64,000 nt of DNA from Bacteroidota bacterium. GTDB taxonomy: Bacteria; Bacteroidota; Bacteroidia; Bacteroidales; JAAUTT01. A program made the position numbers and the translations under genes. Below the pieces are notes generated by a model. That model had not been told where the DNA came from, did no database searches, and saw only the letters and a list, made by a program, of their open reading frames with translations. The stretch is taken from the NCBI GenBank assembly GCA_023429135.1, contig JAEYWD010000019.1, positions 1 through 64,000 on the forward strand. The letters are read 5' to 3'. Position 1 is the stretch's first letter; every line of letters starts with the position of its first letter. Positions 16,971 through 27,229 of this stretch are shown piece by piece.

Positions 16971-18107
16971 ATGCAAACTCAGGATAATTTGAATACATAC
17001 GATTCGCTGATAATAAAGTATCTAAAGGAAGAATTAACTTCAGAGGAGAAAACGGATCTCCTTCATTGGGTGAACAGCGATAAGGCAAATAAGCGTTATT
17101 TCGATGAGTTCCGTGAAATATGGATTGCATCGCTTGCTGCTGCCGAAGATAATGAGGCCGAAAACATGGAAGCCTTTCATAAATTCAGAAAAGAGATAGG
17201 TGTAAGCGACAGGTTCTCTTACCCTTTCAAAATAACCTTGAATACGCTTAAGAAATATGCGGCTGTTATCATTATAGCATGCTCAATTAGTGGGTTTCTC
17301 TTTTACAATCTTGGTAAAAAACAGGTTTCTCCGTCGTTATCAGCTAAAAATGAGCTTGTAGTTCCTTTTGGTTCAAAAGCTGAATTTACCTTGGCCGATG
17401 GAACAAAAGTGACTCTCAATGCGGGCAGTAAGCTTAGGTATTCCGGTTCTTACGGCATTACCAACAGAACCCTTCAACTCGAAGGTGAAGCATATTTCAA
17501 GGTAGCAAAAAACCGTGAACTTCCTTTTATTGTTATAACTACACATGTTGATGTAAGAGCTCTTGGAACAGAGTTTAATGTTAAGGCATATCCCGGTGAA
17601 GGAACAATTGAAACTACGCTGGTAGAAGGATCAGTAAATATTGATCGGAATAATACAAAAAACTCATCTGGTATTACCATTTTAAAACCTAACCAAAAAT
17701 TCACTTATTATATAAAGAAAGCCTCTTCGAATGAAGTTGCTGTAACAAAAGAAGTTGTTAAAGTGGCTGAAAAACCAGTCGCCTTGCAGCACGATACCGC
17801 CATTATTACCCGTCTGAACGATGTAGCGCCTGTTATCTCATGGAAAGAGAATAAATGGATCATAGAGAACCAGAACCTGCAGCATTTGGCTATTGAAATG
17901 GAAAGGAAATTCGACGTTAAAATAAATTTTAATTCCGAGCGTCTCAAAAATTTCAGATTCACGGGGACATTGTTGAATGAGCCAATTGAACAGGTTCTTA
18001 TGGTGATGGGAGTTTCGGCTCCAATAACATACAAAATTAAAGGTAAAGAGGTATTTCTTTTTGAAGGAGAAGATTTTGACAAGATGTATAAGGATCTATA
18101 TCAATAA
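16971..18107 (+). CDS. FecR-type anti-sigma factor, PUL 2
   Basis: 378 residues: cytoplasmic sigma-binding N-domain (LKEELTSEEKTDLLHWVNSD), one membrane helix (YAAVIIIACSISGFLFYNL), FecR domain (LADGTKVTLNAGSKL, GEAYFKVAKN, LPFIVITTHVDVRALGTEFNVKAY) and DUF4974 C-domain (WIIENQNLQHLAIEMERKFDV). It is longer than the PUL 1 protein by an insertion of about 45 residues before the C-domain (around 245-290). Confidence 0.93.
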   Translation: MQTQDNLNTYDSLIIKYLKEELTSEEKTDLLHWVNSDKANKRYFDEFREIWIASLAAAEDNEAENMEAFHKFRKEIGVSDRFSYPFKITLNTLKKYAAVIIIACSISGFLFYNLGKKQVSPSLSAKNELVVPFGSKAEFTLADGTKVTLNAGSKLRYSGSYGITNRTLQLEGEAYFKVAKNRELPFIVITTHVDVRALGTEFNVKAYPGEGTIETTLVEGSVNIDRNNTKNSSGITILKPNQKFTYYIKKASSNEVAVTKEVVKVAEKPVALQHDTAIITRLNDVAPVISWKENKWIIENQNLQHLAIEMERKFDVKINFNSERLKNFRFTGTLLNEPIEQVLMVMGVSAPITYKIKGKEVFLFEGEDFDKMYKDLYQ

Positions 18108-18123
18108 AACATTAAAAAACAGA

Positions 18124-18165
18124 TAATACTAACAACTAAAAAACAAAACGCCTATGAAATACTAA
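18124..18165 (+). promoter_or_regulatory. susC leader with conserved 10-mer and three-codon mini-ORF, PUL 2
   Basis: TAATACTAAC (18124-18133) is identical to the PUL 1 copy. ATGAAATACTAA (18154-18165, Met-Lys-Tyr-stop) lies 20 bases further on, in the same GCCTATGAAATA context. It precedes the terminator-like hairpin at 18181-18206. Confidence 0.5.
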
Positions 18166-18170
18166 TTATA

Positions 18171-18267
18171 AAAAATAAAAGCGCAGGATGGACGAACATC
18201 CCGCGCAAGTTTTATTCAATGCACCAATGTTGCTTTTACCAGAAGCACACTGGATTAATCATTTAAT
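18171..18267 (-). ncRNA. Candidate antisense RNA over the PUL 2 susC leader
   Basis: On the minus strand GCGCGGGATG (from 18206) pairs with CATCCTGCGC (to 18181) around a 6-base loop with one G-U pair, and runs straight into TTTTATTTTT (18180-18171): a textbook intrinsic terminator. On the plus strand the same pair is an A-C mismatch. A minus-strand TAGTTTTG box (plus 18274-18281) fits TAnnTTTG and uses the A of the susC ATG. The predicted RNA is about 95 nt and fully complementary to the susC 5' leader. No good -33 box was found. Confidence 0.5.
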
Positions 18268-18280
18268 ACATTACAAAACT

Positions 18281-21200
18281 ATGAAAAAAACGAATACTAA
18301 TGTTATTCCATTGTCTCGCTATGGAATAAAAAAACTACTAACAATCATGAAACTATCTTTTATAATAGTTTTTGCATGCGCTCTTCAGGTTAGTGCCACA
18401 GTTTATTCTCAAAGTTCAATTGATATAAACGTGCAGGGGCAAAGCCTGAAAGAAGTTCTGAAAATGATCGAACAAAAAAGCGATTTCAGATTTTTCTACA
18501 GTGATAACATGACACTCATAAACGATCCGGTATCAATAAAAGCCGAGAACAGAAATGTAGTGGAAGTACTTGATGATTTATTTTCGAAATCGCAGTTAAC
18601 CTATAAGATTTTCGATAACAACCTTATTGTTGTTGCGCCAAAGCGCAGCATTCAACAGCAAAAAGTTGCCGGAACCATTACCGATGCGGCAACAGGTGAA
18701 CCGATTGTTGGAGCTAATATTATTGTTGAAGGAACCACGATCGGGGTTGTTTCCGATATCGACGGAAGATTTTCGATTGATGTTCCAGGCAATGAATCAG
18801 CTCTTATTATTTCTTTTTTGGGATATCTTTCCGAAAAAGTTATACCTGCAGGTCAGACCAATATTACAGTTAAGCTTTCTCCCGACATTACAAACCTCGA
18901 AGAAGTGGTTGTAATTGGTTATGGAACAGCTAAGAAGAGTGATGTTACCGGTGCGTTAGCCCGTGTTTCGGAAAAAACAATTAAGGAAAGACCTGTTCAG
19001 AATGCAATTCAGGCTTTTCAGGGAAGAGTAGCTGGAGTGGATATTGGATCAAATAATCGCCCGGGAGAGGTTGCGTCGATCACCATTCGCGGAACCCGTT
19101 CCATAAATGGTTCTAATTCTCCTCTTTTTGTAGTAGATGGTATTATTTTAATGGGTAGCATTAACGATATCAATCCTAATGATATTGCAAATATTGAAGT
19201 TTTAAAAGATGCTTCAGCCACAGCTATTTATGGCTCAAGAGGTGCTAATGGTGTTGTTTTGGTAACTACCAAATCAGGGAAAAAGGGTTCCTTGTCAGTG
19301 AATTATGAATCGTCGGTTACTTTAGACAGGATTAACTCCTTAACCGATTGGGCATCTGCCGGTGAAGCACTGGACCGCTATCGTTTGGCTGAAATAAATG
19401 GTACAACCTACAAATCGGGAGCAACCTCTTTAATATATCCTGATCCTTTTGCGGATATACAAATGTTTGGGAATAACGATCCCAGAACAATTAGTGCTAT
19501 CAGGCAGGCATACGAATGGAATGATCCGGGAACATTCAGCTCTGTGGTGTCACGCGCTTCCACATCTGAAGAAATTGCCAAAGGATGGCCTTCACAAGTG
19601 CCGGTTTATAATTCTGGTAAGATACCAACAACTAATTGGGTCGATTTATTAACAAAAACAGGTGTTACTCAAAATCATCTCATTTCTCTTTCTGCAGGAA
19701 ACGAAACCTCGAGATTATATTTGTCCTTGGGATATCTAAAAAACAACGGGACTCAGAAAAATCAATCGTACGACCGGTATACCATCAAATTGAATGGTGA
19801 TATAACTCCAACCAAATGGCTTACAGCAGGTACTTCAATTGGGGCTTCACGCACCCAGCAGGAATTTGGTACTATTAACAGGGCTGGTAGTGCAACTGGC
19901 CCAAAAGATGCCTATGGTACTGCTTTAAGTCAATACTTGATGGCACAGCCTTATGATGAAAATGGGCAACTGATTGAATTTCCAGGTAATAATACCACAG
20001 CCCCGGTTTGGAACCCTTTAATTGACATTGAAAACAGTAAGGATGAACGTCGTGCCGTAAATGTGAATGCAAATTTCTTTTCCGAAATTAAATTCACTCC
20101 CTGGTTGAAGTACAGAATGAACCTGGGTAGTGGATTCCGGTATTATCGCGATGCTGCATGGCAGGGTTCACAATCAACATTGCAACGTAAGGCTAGTCCG
20201 CCAACATCAACTGCTTCATATTCATCAGGAGAAGAATACCAATATATGATTGAAAACCTTTTGTTTTTTGATAAAAAAATTGACATACATACCTTTGGTG
20301 CGACATTACTCCAGTCGGCTCAGCATTATCGTAAGGAAGCTTCTAATCTCGGAGCCTCAAAAATTCTTTATAATTCGAGCGAATGGTACAACCTTGGCGC
20401 AAATCTTAATGGAAAGCCCGATAGTTATGGAACAGAATTCAGAGAAAATTCCCTTCAATCATTTATGGGCCGCTTAAATTATTCATTAATGGATCGTTAT
20501 ATAATTACGGCAACTGGACGTTGGGACGGTTCGTCTGTATTGGCAACCAATCATAAATGGGACTTTTTCCCTTCGTTTGCGGCAGCATGGAAGATGCAGG
20601 AAGAAGGATTTATTAAACCAATTAACTGGGTAAACGAGTTAAAATTGCGTGTTGGATTTGGAATAACTGGTAACTCCGGAGTAGGGCCCTATACAACCAT
20701 GGGACCGTTGACTCAATATAATTATGTATTTGGTACGGCACCTGCTATTGGATATATCCCAATGAGCATGGCAAATCCAAACTTAGGCTGGGAAAAAACA
20801 GCTCAGGTTAATTATGGACTTGATTTCTCTGTTCTGAAAAGCAGAATCTCAGGTACTGTTGAATTTTATGTCTCTAATACTTCAGATATTCTTATGCAAC
20901 GTGATATCCCTGTAATTACTGGTTATCCTAACATTTTGTTTAACATTGGCAAAATGAAAAATACGGGAATTGAAGTGTCACTTTCAACGGTTAACCTGGA
21001 TTTTTCCGGTTTCCGTTGGACAACCGATATAAATTTCACAAGCAATAAAGAAGAAATTGTAGAATTGATTAATGGCAAGGAAGATATGAAGGCGAATAAC
21101 TGGTTCATTGGACATCCTTTGCATGTTTTCAGAACATACATGGTAGATGGTTTATGGCAGAATACTCCTGAGGATCAGTCTGAAATCGCTCAATGGGCAG

Positions 21201-21835
21201 CAAATGGAGTGTATTTTGCTCCCGGTCAGTATAAACCAGTAGAACAGGGAACTCCAGATCACAAACTTACTGATGATGATATGGTTATTCGCGGAACAAA
21301 CCGCCCAAAATGGATTGGTGGTTTAACCAACTCTTTTATTTATAAGAATCTCGAGTTAAGTTGCTTCGTTTATGCACGTATAGGTCAGTCTTATTTCTCA
21401 TCACTTCAGCCAGGAGGTTCAGGAGGTGGAAAATTCGTTGGTTATGTAAGAAGTGAGGACCCTGGCGAATTCTGGTCACCTGATAATACCGGGGCAAGAT
21501 GGCCTCAACCTACTACTATGCCTAAAACTTCCGATGCCAAAGTCAACCAGGCTATGTATATAAATGATGGATCTTTTGTTGCCGTTCGAAATATTGGATT
21601 GTCATATAGCATTCCAAAAAATTGGTTAAACAGGATAAGCGCCAAGAATTTGCAGGTGTATGCTCAGGTTCATAATCCATTCCTTTTTGGAAGCGATGTG
21701 GTAAAAGCCGGTATAAACCCCGACGATACGAATGGATGGACAAGCACCAACTCTGTTGGCGATCCGGTTGGTGGTACAAATAATAATACTGTTATAATCC
21801 GTAGCTGGGTATTTGGTGTAAGATTAGGATTCTAA
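18281..21835 (+). CDS. SusC-like TonB-dependent transducer, PUL 2
   Basis: 1184 residues. The frame stays open upstream to an ATG at 18188, but that codon lies inside the leader hairpin; the ATG at 18281 (MKKTNTNVIPLSRYG) gives a normal N-terminus and signal ending VYSQ near residue 44. STN domain about 46-120, carboxypeptidase-regulatory-like domain about 128-200 (GTITDAATGEPIVGANI), VVVIGYGTAKK linker, plug with TAIYGSRGANGVVLVTTKSGKKG, then the barrel ending GVRLGF. Expected to import rhamnogalacturonan oligomers, judged from the downstream enzymes. Confidence 0.95.
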   Translation: MKKTNTNVIPLSRYGIKKLLTIMKLSFIIVFACALQVSATVYSQSSIDINVQGQSLKEVLKMIEQKSDFRFFYSDNMTLINDPVSIKAENRNVVEVLDDLFSKSQLTYKIFDNNLIVVAPKRSIQQQKVAGTITDAATGEPIVGANIIVEGTTIGVVSDIDGRFSIDVPGNESALIISFLGYLSEKVIPAGQTNITVKLSPDITNLEEVVVIGYGTAKKSDVTGALARVSEKTIKERPVQNAIQAFQGRVAGVDIGSNNRPGEVASITIRGTRSINGSNSPLFVVDGIILMGSINDINPNDIANIEVLKDASATAIYGSRGANGVVLVTTKSGKKGSLSVNYESSVTLDRINSLTDWASAGEALDRYRLAEINGTTYKSGATSLIYPDPFADIQMFGNNDPRTISAIRQAYEWNDPGTFSSVVSRASTSEEIAKGWPSQVPVYNSGKIPTTNWVDLLTKTGVTQNHLISLSAGNETSRLYLSLGYLKNNGTQKNQSYDRYTIKLNGDITPTKWLTAGTSIGASRTQQEFGTINRAGSATGPKDAYGTALSQYLMAQPYDENGQLIEFPGNNTTAPVWNPLIDIENSKDERRAVNVNANFFSEIKFTPWLKYRMNLGSGFRYYRDAAWQGSQSTLQRKASPPTSTASYSSGEEYQYMIENLLFFDKKIDIHTFGATLLQSAQHYRKEASNLGASKILYNSSEWYNLGANLNGKPDSYGTEFRENSLQSFMGRLNYSLMDRYIITATGRWDGSSVLATNHKWDFFPSFAAAWKMQEEGFIKPINWVNELKLRVGFGITGNSGVGPYTTMGPLTQYNYVFGTAPAIGYIPMSMANPNLGWEKTAQVNYGLDFSVLKSRISGTVEFYVSNTSDILMQRDIPVITGYPNILFNIGKMKNTGIEVSLSTVNLDFSGFRWTTDINFTSNKEEIVELINGKEDMKANNWFIGHPLHVFRTYMVDGLWQNTPEDQSEIAQWAANGVYFAPGQYKPVEQGTPDHKLTDDDMVIRGTNRPKWIGGLTNSFIYKNLELSCFVYARIGQSYFSSLQPGGSGGGKFVGYVRSEDPGEFWSPDNTGARWPQPTTMPKTSDAKVNQAMYINDGSFVAVRNIGLSYSIPKNWLNRISAKNLQVYAQVHNPFLFGSDVVKAGINPDDTNGWTSTNSVGDPVGGTNNNTVIIRSWVFGVRLGF

Positions 21836-21860
21836 TTTTTAATTTCTAAAAACAATTATT

Positions 21861-24206
21861 ATGAAAAGATATATAATATTATTTTTCCTGGTCTTTGCAT
21901 TTGGTTCCTGCAGCGAAGATTTTTTGGAAGAAAAAGCGGTAACTACCTTAACCCAGGACTTCTATAAAACTCCCGAAGGATTGGATATTTTGGTAAAAGG
22001 AACTTATCAGATCCTCAGGTTTAAACCTGATTATAATCAAGGTCATTATTTGTTTGGAGTATCAAGCGATGTGGAGGCATTTTCATGGTCAAATGCTGAA
22101 CGTATTGATATGGGAGGATATTCGTCGGCTGGCTGGGCTGCAACCACTGCTGCGAACAGGTATGCTCCGCAGTTAACCTCTTTAATTGGGGCAATTGGGG
22201 GAACTGTATCCGAAGGAGTTTTTCCTACCATTAATCGTTGCAATATTTTTCTGGAAAACTATGCAAATCTGAGCGATGCTGATAAGACAAAGCTTGCTGC
22301 ACGTAAGGGAGAAATTCTGTTTTTAAGATCGTACGCTTATTATTTAATTACAAATGTTTTAGGAGAAGTACCTCTGATGCTGAAAAGCTTTACGGGAATG
22401 CCCGAGAATTTTGCATTTAAAAAAGAATCTCTTGAAAATATATATGCTCAAATTATTTCTGATTTAAGTCAGGCAGTTAGGGTCCTTCCCGAAACTGTCC
22501 CTAATACTGAATTGGGTAGAATAACCAAACCTGCGGCAGCTCATCTTTTGGCTAAGTTATTTTTGCATCGAGCTCAGGCTGCTAATTGGGGAAGCAGTGG
22601 AGAAACTCATTTAAAAATGCTTTATAAGGGAAATGTTTCCACAGATTTGGATTCTTCCATATTTTATGCAACTATGGTAATAGATCTTAAAAAGGGCAAT
22701 AACGCAAACTATGGTGGCTTACAAACCGATTTCGCCGAATTATGGAAGAATGTTGCAGGAAATTATGACAGAGATTTATGTAAAGAAATTCTGCTTTCGG
22801 CGCAATACGAACCCACTCAGGTTTATAACGCCAGATATGGAAATACATTGGTTCATCTTTACAATAGTAATTATACAACACTCAGTTGCGGTGTTACCCG
22901 CAATCTGATGGATTATGGCCGTCCTTATGCTACAGCAGGAGCAACTGATTGGGCATATGATATGTATACTGATAAAGCCAATGACTCACGTTTTTATAAA
23001 ACTTTTCTCACCGATTATTTCGCTAATAACACAGCTTATAATGCAACAACTCTTGAGGTTACCGGCGGTAAAAAATGGGACGCCAATACGGCTTATTATT
23101 ACAACAATGTACTGAAATCGCCAAGCGATCCTATTGCAGTAAATGGTAAGATTAAAATTCTCTATAAAAAAACTGGATTAGTTTATGTTGAGAACTCGAA
23201 AGACGAACCATTGGATTCTTTATGGGTTGTTAGTCAGCCTTTTATTATGATGGTCAGATGGATGGTTGGCAGTCCAAACCAGGCTAAATATTTGAATGTT
23301 GACGGTTCTGGTAATGTTACAGGATTTAAACCGGGAGCTTTTGATCCTGCCAATCCCGCAGTAATTAAGGATTATGCTGCTCAGAACAGGAAGCTTTATT
23401 ACAGGATAAGTGGTGATAAAGGTGAACCTTTTGGACTGGATCGTGGAACAGGTGTTGCGCAATGGTATGCTGGCCCAAGAAAATGGCTGGACGTAAACCG
23501 CGGAACAGGTACTATCCCTAATAACCCAGGCGCTATTGATGTTCCTTTAATTCGTTTGGCTGAAACTTATTTAATACGTGCTGAAGCCTATGGAAGAAAA
23601 GGCAATTATACTGCTGCCATTACTGATATTAATGTTTTGCGCAAACGTGCTGCTTATCATGCAAACGAAAATAGGTCGGAAATTATAATGAAATATGAAC
23701 CTGGGGTTTTAACCGGTCGGTATGATATACCTGCTTCCGAAAAAAACTCACCTTTTAAGGTGACAACAGATTCATATTCGAAAATTGCGGTTGATGGCAC
23801 TGAATGGCAAGGAGGATCTCCCAGAGCCTTGAAGGAAAATTATCCCGTTGAAGCTGCATCTGATGGAGATAGGTTTATTCATTTTATTTATAATGAAAGA
23901 GCACGAGAGCTGATTTTTGAACTTCAGACTGTCGAGGATCTTCATAATGCAGGAATTTATTACGAAAGAGTTCGCGATCGTGATATCATGGGTGCTCCCA
24001 TTTCGTCGTCAGGAACTGCTAATTTCCCATTTCCCAATGATGATTTAAATACAACTCTCGGCGCCAATGGAACTGGAAAGGGGCAACTTCAGAAATTTCA
24101 TACATTTAAGCCATGGCCACAATCTTACCTTGATCTGTTAACCGACGAGGCTGGAAAACCATTGGATGCTGCTGCCAAAGCCGCCTATCAGAATTCCGGC
24201 TATTAA
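21861..24206 (+). CDS. SusD/RagB-like surface lipoprotein, PUL 2
   Basis: Signal ends FGSC with the lipidated Cys at 17, followed by SEDFLEE. At 781 residues it is larger than most SusD proteins (about 500-650). The SusD core is clear in ILFLRSYAYYLITNVLGEVPL, TKPAAAHLLAKLFLHRAQ and AETYLIRAEAYGRKGNYTAAITDINVLRKRA. The extra length lies mainly in the central and C-terminal insertions, which may form a larger glycan-binding surface. Ends NSGY. Confidence 0.94.
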   Translation: MKRYIILFFLVFAFGSCSEDFLEEKAVTTLTQDFYKTPEGLDILVKGTYQILRFKPDYNQGHYLFGVSSDVEAFSWSNAERIDMGGYSSAGWAATTAANRYAPQLTSLIGAIGGTVSEGVFPTINRCNIFLENYANLSDADKTKLAARKGEILFLRSYAYYLITNVLGEVPLMLKSFTGMPENFAFKKESLENIYAQIISDLSQAVRVLPETVPNTELGRITKPAAAHLLAKLFLHRAQAANWGSSGETHLKMLYKGNVSTDLDSSIFYATMVIDLKKGNNANYGGLQTDFAELWKNVAGNYDRDLCKEILLSAQYEPTQVYNARYGNTLVHLYNSNYTTLSCGVTRNLMDYGRPYATAGATDWAYDMYTDKANDSRFYKTFLTDYFANNTAYNATTLEVTGGKKWDANTAYYYNNVLKSPSDPIAVNGKIKILYKKTGLVYVENSKDEPLDSLWVVSQPFIMMVRWMVGSPNQAKYLNVDGSGNVTGFKPGAFDPANPAVIKDYAAQNRKLYYRISGDKGEPFGLDRGTGVAQWYAGPRKWLDVNRGTGTIPNNPGAIDVPLIRLAETYLIRAEAYGRKGNYTAAITDINVLRKRAAYHANENRSEIIMKYEPGVLTGRYDIPASEKNSPFKVTTDSYSKIAVDGTEWQGGSPRALKENYPVEAASDGDRFIHFIYNERARELIFELQTVEDLHNAGIYYERVRDRDIMGAPISSSGTANFPFPNDDLNTTLGANGTGKGQLQKFHTFKPWPQSYLDLLTDEAGKPLDAAAKAAYQNSGY

Positions 24207-24239
24207 TCGTATATTTGATACTTATAAGTTTTGAAAATT

Positions 24240-24277
24240 TCAGGAAGAGACCTTTATTCTCTTCCTGAGTTTTCTTA
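24240..24277 (+). terminator. Intrinsic terminator between susD and the enzyme genes, PUL 2
   Basis: TCAGGAAGAG (24240-24249) pairs with CTCTTCCTGA (24259-24268), followed by the T-rich GTTTTCTTA. It would lower transcription of the glycanase genes relative to susCD, a usual PUL arrangement. Confidence 0.8.
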
Positions 24278-24304
24278 TTTTATATTAAATTTAATACGTT
24301 ATCA

Positions 24305-27226
24305 ATGACTACTTTCAAAACACAACTCTTCACTTATATACTTTTATTACTGATTTCAGGGTCTTCTTTAAAGGCAATTTCACCAGCTAAGGAAATCCTT
24401 TTTATTTCGGGAACCGACAATACGAACACAAGAACATGGGATTTCTTCTGTACCTCTGGCCGTAACAGCGGTGTGTGGACAAAGATTGAAGTTCCCTCGC
24501 ATTGGGAGCAGCAAGGTTTTGGAGAGTACGACTATGGTCGCGATTACCGTACCTATGGCAAAAAATTCAAATTTGCCGACGAAAAAGGAATGTATAAATA
24601 TTCGTTTTCGGTTCCCAACTCATGGAAGGGAAAACGAATATTTATTGTTTTCGAGGGTTCGATGACCGATACCGAGGTTAAAGTTAACGGAAAGCTTGCC
24701 GGCGATATCCATCAGGGCGCATTTTACCAGTTTCGTTACGATATTACCGATAAAATAATTTATGGAAAACCTAACCTCCTTGAAGCCACTGTGAGCAAAA
24801 TGTCGACTGATGCCTCTGTTAACAATGCGGAGCGATTTGCTGATTACTGGGTTTTTGGAGGAATATACCGCCCGGTTTACCTGGAGGCTTTTCCACAGGA
24901 ACACATAGGGCATATGGCAATAGATGCAAAGGCCGATGGTACGTTTTCAATGGATATTTTTCCGCAAAGCATTAAAAGCAAAAAAACAATTTATGCTGAA
25001 ATTATTGACCAGCAAAACAGGAAGGTAACCAGTTTTTCATCTGTTGTAGATGCCGGAGATACTTTAGTTACGCTTAATACTAATGTGAATGCTCCCGCAT
25101 GTTGGACAGCCGAAACTCCATCGCTTTACACCGTAAAAGTCTGGCTGAAAGATGGTACCAAAGATATTTATTCAACTTCCCAAAAGTTTGGATTTAGAAC
25201 AATAGAAGTGCGGCAGGGCGATGGAATTTACCTGAATGGTACCAAAATTAAGCTGAAAGGTGTTAACCGTCACGCCTTCTGGCCCGAAACTGGTCGTTGC
25301 CTGAATAACCAGATTAACCTGGATGATGTGAAGCTTATGAAGGCTATGAATATGAATGCGGTCCGGTGCTCACATTATCCTCCCGACCAGATTTTTCTTA
25401 ACTACTGTGATTCTCTGGGATTGTATGTTATCGACGAACTGGCCGGCTGGCAAAATGCCTACGCAACAAAGCCAGGCGAAAAGCTTGTAAAAGAAATGGT
25501 GCTCCGCGATCTCAACCATCCTTCCATCATTTTTTGGGCCAATGGGAACGAGGGTGGTACAAACAAGGAACTCGACGACGATTTTCTTCGTTACGACAAA
25601 TCCAAACGCACAGTAATACATCCTCACCACCGACCTGGGAACGATTTTAACGGAATTGACTGCAACCACTACGAAAATTATTATAGCTGCAAAAAAATAT
25701 TTGCGGAGGGGAAAATATATATGCCAACCGAATTCCTGCATGCTCAGGACGATGGTGGTGCTGCCGGCGGATTGGCCGATTTCTGGGAGTTGTTCTGGAA
25801 TACGCCCAACTCGGGAGGCGGGTTCATCTGGGCGCTGGTTGATGAGGGTATTGTTCGCACCGATCTCAACGGCTTTATCGATGCCAACCGGGTGAATGCT
25901 CCCGATGGTATTGTTGGTCCGCATCGCGAAAAGGAGGGTAGTTTTTATGCTATCCGCGAAATTTTTTCTCCTGTGAAAGTTAATCTACCAAAACTGTCAG
26001 ATAATTTCAACGGATTTATTCCGGTCGAAAACCGTTTTCATTTCACAAACCTGAGTAACTGTAAATTCGAATGGCAGTTGGTAAATTTCAGTAAAATAAC
26101 CGATCGGCAACCCTCCATTACAGTTATGAAAAAAGGTGCAGTTGGTAAAATGGATGTAAAACCCCTGCAAACCGATTCCATAAAACTGGAACTTACTGCC
26201 GATTATAAAAAATACGACGCACTGTATCTGAAAGCTTTTGATCCATCGGGCAAAGAAATTTATTGCTGGAGCTGGAAAACCGGTGGCAATGTAAAAGCCG
26301 TCAATCAGATTGTTAATCGTGATTTAAGTCTGCAGGAAAAACAAGAACTTGAGAAACTGAAAGCCGCAGGTATTCAGGAGGATAATATTTTGCCCATTGA
26401 GCAACAGGCTGGCGATTTAACCCAGGAAAAGGGTATTGCCGAAATGCTGGAGAATGATAGTCTTTATACTTTGAAGGCTTCCGGTATCGCAGTTTCTTTT
26501 AGTAAAAAGAATGGGACAATTCGCAGAGTGGCTAATGATATGGGATTACCAATCCCTTTCGGAAACGGCCCGGTGTTGGTAAGTGGTTCTGCAAAACTCG
26601 AAAGCATTACTCCTCAGAAGAACGAAAAAAGCTATTCGCTTCGCATGACTTATTCAGGCGATCTGAAATATGTTACGTGGACTATGTACAGCAGCGGCTG
26701 GATTGCCATGGATTATGAATATAAAGTTGAAGGACCGCAAATGTTTATGGGCCTTAGTTTCGACTTTCCGGAATCGGATGTGATTGGTGCAAAATGGTTA
26801 GGCAAAGGTCCGGCACATGTATGGAAAAACCGTTTGCAAGGCGGAGTTCTCGATGTTTATCAAAGATTTTATAATAACCGGTTACCGGCGGATAATACTT
26901 GGGGGTTGCCTCAGTTCAAAGGCTATTATCCTGATGTTTCATGGATGGAATTTAACACTGTCGATGGTAAATTTACTGTTGTTTCAAAAGAGGAGAACTT
27001 GTTCGTAAGACTTTTCAGCTTTTATGGTATTTCAGGACCTAAGAACTATCCGGCATTGCCAGCAGGCGATATTTCTTTCCTCGACGCCGTTCCACCGCTT
27101 GGTACCAAGCTGGCCATGGGCATCAGCAACGATACATGGAATTTAGGACCTGCAGGTGAATTAAATAAGATGGAGCATCCTGTAAAGCGTACATTGTATT
27201 TTTATTTTGGATTACTAAACGAATAG
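24305..27226 (+). CDS. Glycoside hydrolase family 2 protein
   Basis: 973 residues, exported by an N-terminal signal (to about residue 25). The jelly-roll N-domain (about 40-195) holds VPSHWEQQGFGEYDYG; an Ig-like domain follows (about 198-300); the TIM barrel (about 302-560) has GVNRHAFWP, the acid/base Glu416 in NGNEGG and the nucleophile Glu476 in PTEFLHA. The C-terminal region has the LGKGPAHVWKNR block seen in beta-galactosidase small-chain-like domains. Substrate is probably a beta-galactosyl or beta-glucuronyl side chain of rhamnogalacturonan, but GH2 specificity cannot be read from sequence alone. First enzyme gene after susD; its stop is 3 bases from the next start. Confidence 0.9.
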   Translation: MTTFKTQLFTYILLLLISGSSLKAISPAKEILFISGTDNTNTRTWDFFCTSGRNSGVWTKIEVPSHWEQQGFGEYDYGRDYRTYGKKFKFADEKGMYKYSFSVPNSWKGKRIFIVFEGSMTDTEVKVNGKLAGDIHQGAFYQFRYDITDKIIYGKPNLLEATVSKMSTDASVNNAERFADYWVFGGIYRPVYLEAFPQEHIGHMAIDAKADGTFSMDIFPQSIKSKKTIYAEIIDQQNRKVTSFSSVVDAGDTLVTLNTNVNAPACWTAETPSLYTVKVWLKDGTKDIYSTSQKFGFRTIEVRQGDGIYLNGTKIKLKGVNRHAFWPETGRCLNNQINLDDVKLMKAMNMNAVRCSHYPPDQIFLNYCDSLGLYVIDELAGWQNAYATKPGEKLVKEMVLRDLNHPSIIFWANGNEGGTNKELDDDFLRYDKSKRTVIHPHHRPGNDFNGIDCNHYENYYSCKKIFAEGKIYMPTEFLHAQDDGGAAGGLADFWELFWNTPNSGGGFIWALVDEGIVRTDLNGFIDANRVNAPDGIVGPHREKEGSFYAIREIFSPVKVNLPKLSDNFNGFIPVENRFHFTNLSNCKFEWQLVNFSKITDRQPSITVMKKGAVGKMDVKPLQTDSIKLELTADYKKYDALYLKAFDPSGKEIYCWSWKTGGNVKAVNQIVNRDLSLQEKQELEKLKAAGIQEDNILPIEQQAGDLTQEKGIAEMLENDSLYTLKASGIAVSFSKKNGTIRRVANDMGLPIPFGNGPVLVSGSAKLESITPQKNEKSYSLRMTYSGDLKYVTWTMYSSGWIAMDYEYKVEGPQMFMGLSFDFPESDVIGAKWLGKGPAHVWKNRLQGGVLDVYQRFYNNRLPADNTWGLPQFKGYYPDVSWMEFNTVDGKFTVVSKEENLFVRLFSFYGISGPKNYPALPAGDISFLDAVPPLGTKLAMGISNDTWNLGPAGELNKMEHPVKRTLYFYFGLLNE

Positions 27227-27229
27227 CAC

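Noticed and set aside
18188..18280. Upstream extension of the PUL 2 susC gene
   Set aside because: The upstream ATG lies inside the leader hairpin and the added residues precede a normal signal peptide; start placed at 18281.
25370..25924. 184-codon minus-strand frame
   Set aside because: Antisense of the GH2 catalytic barrel; no independent evidence.
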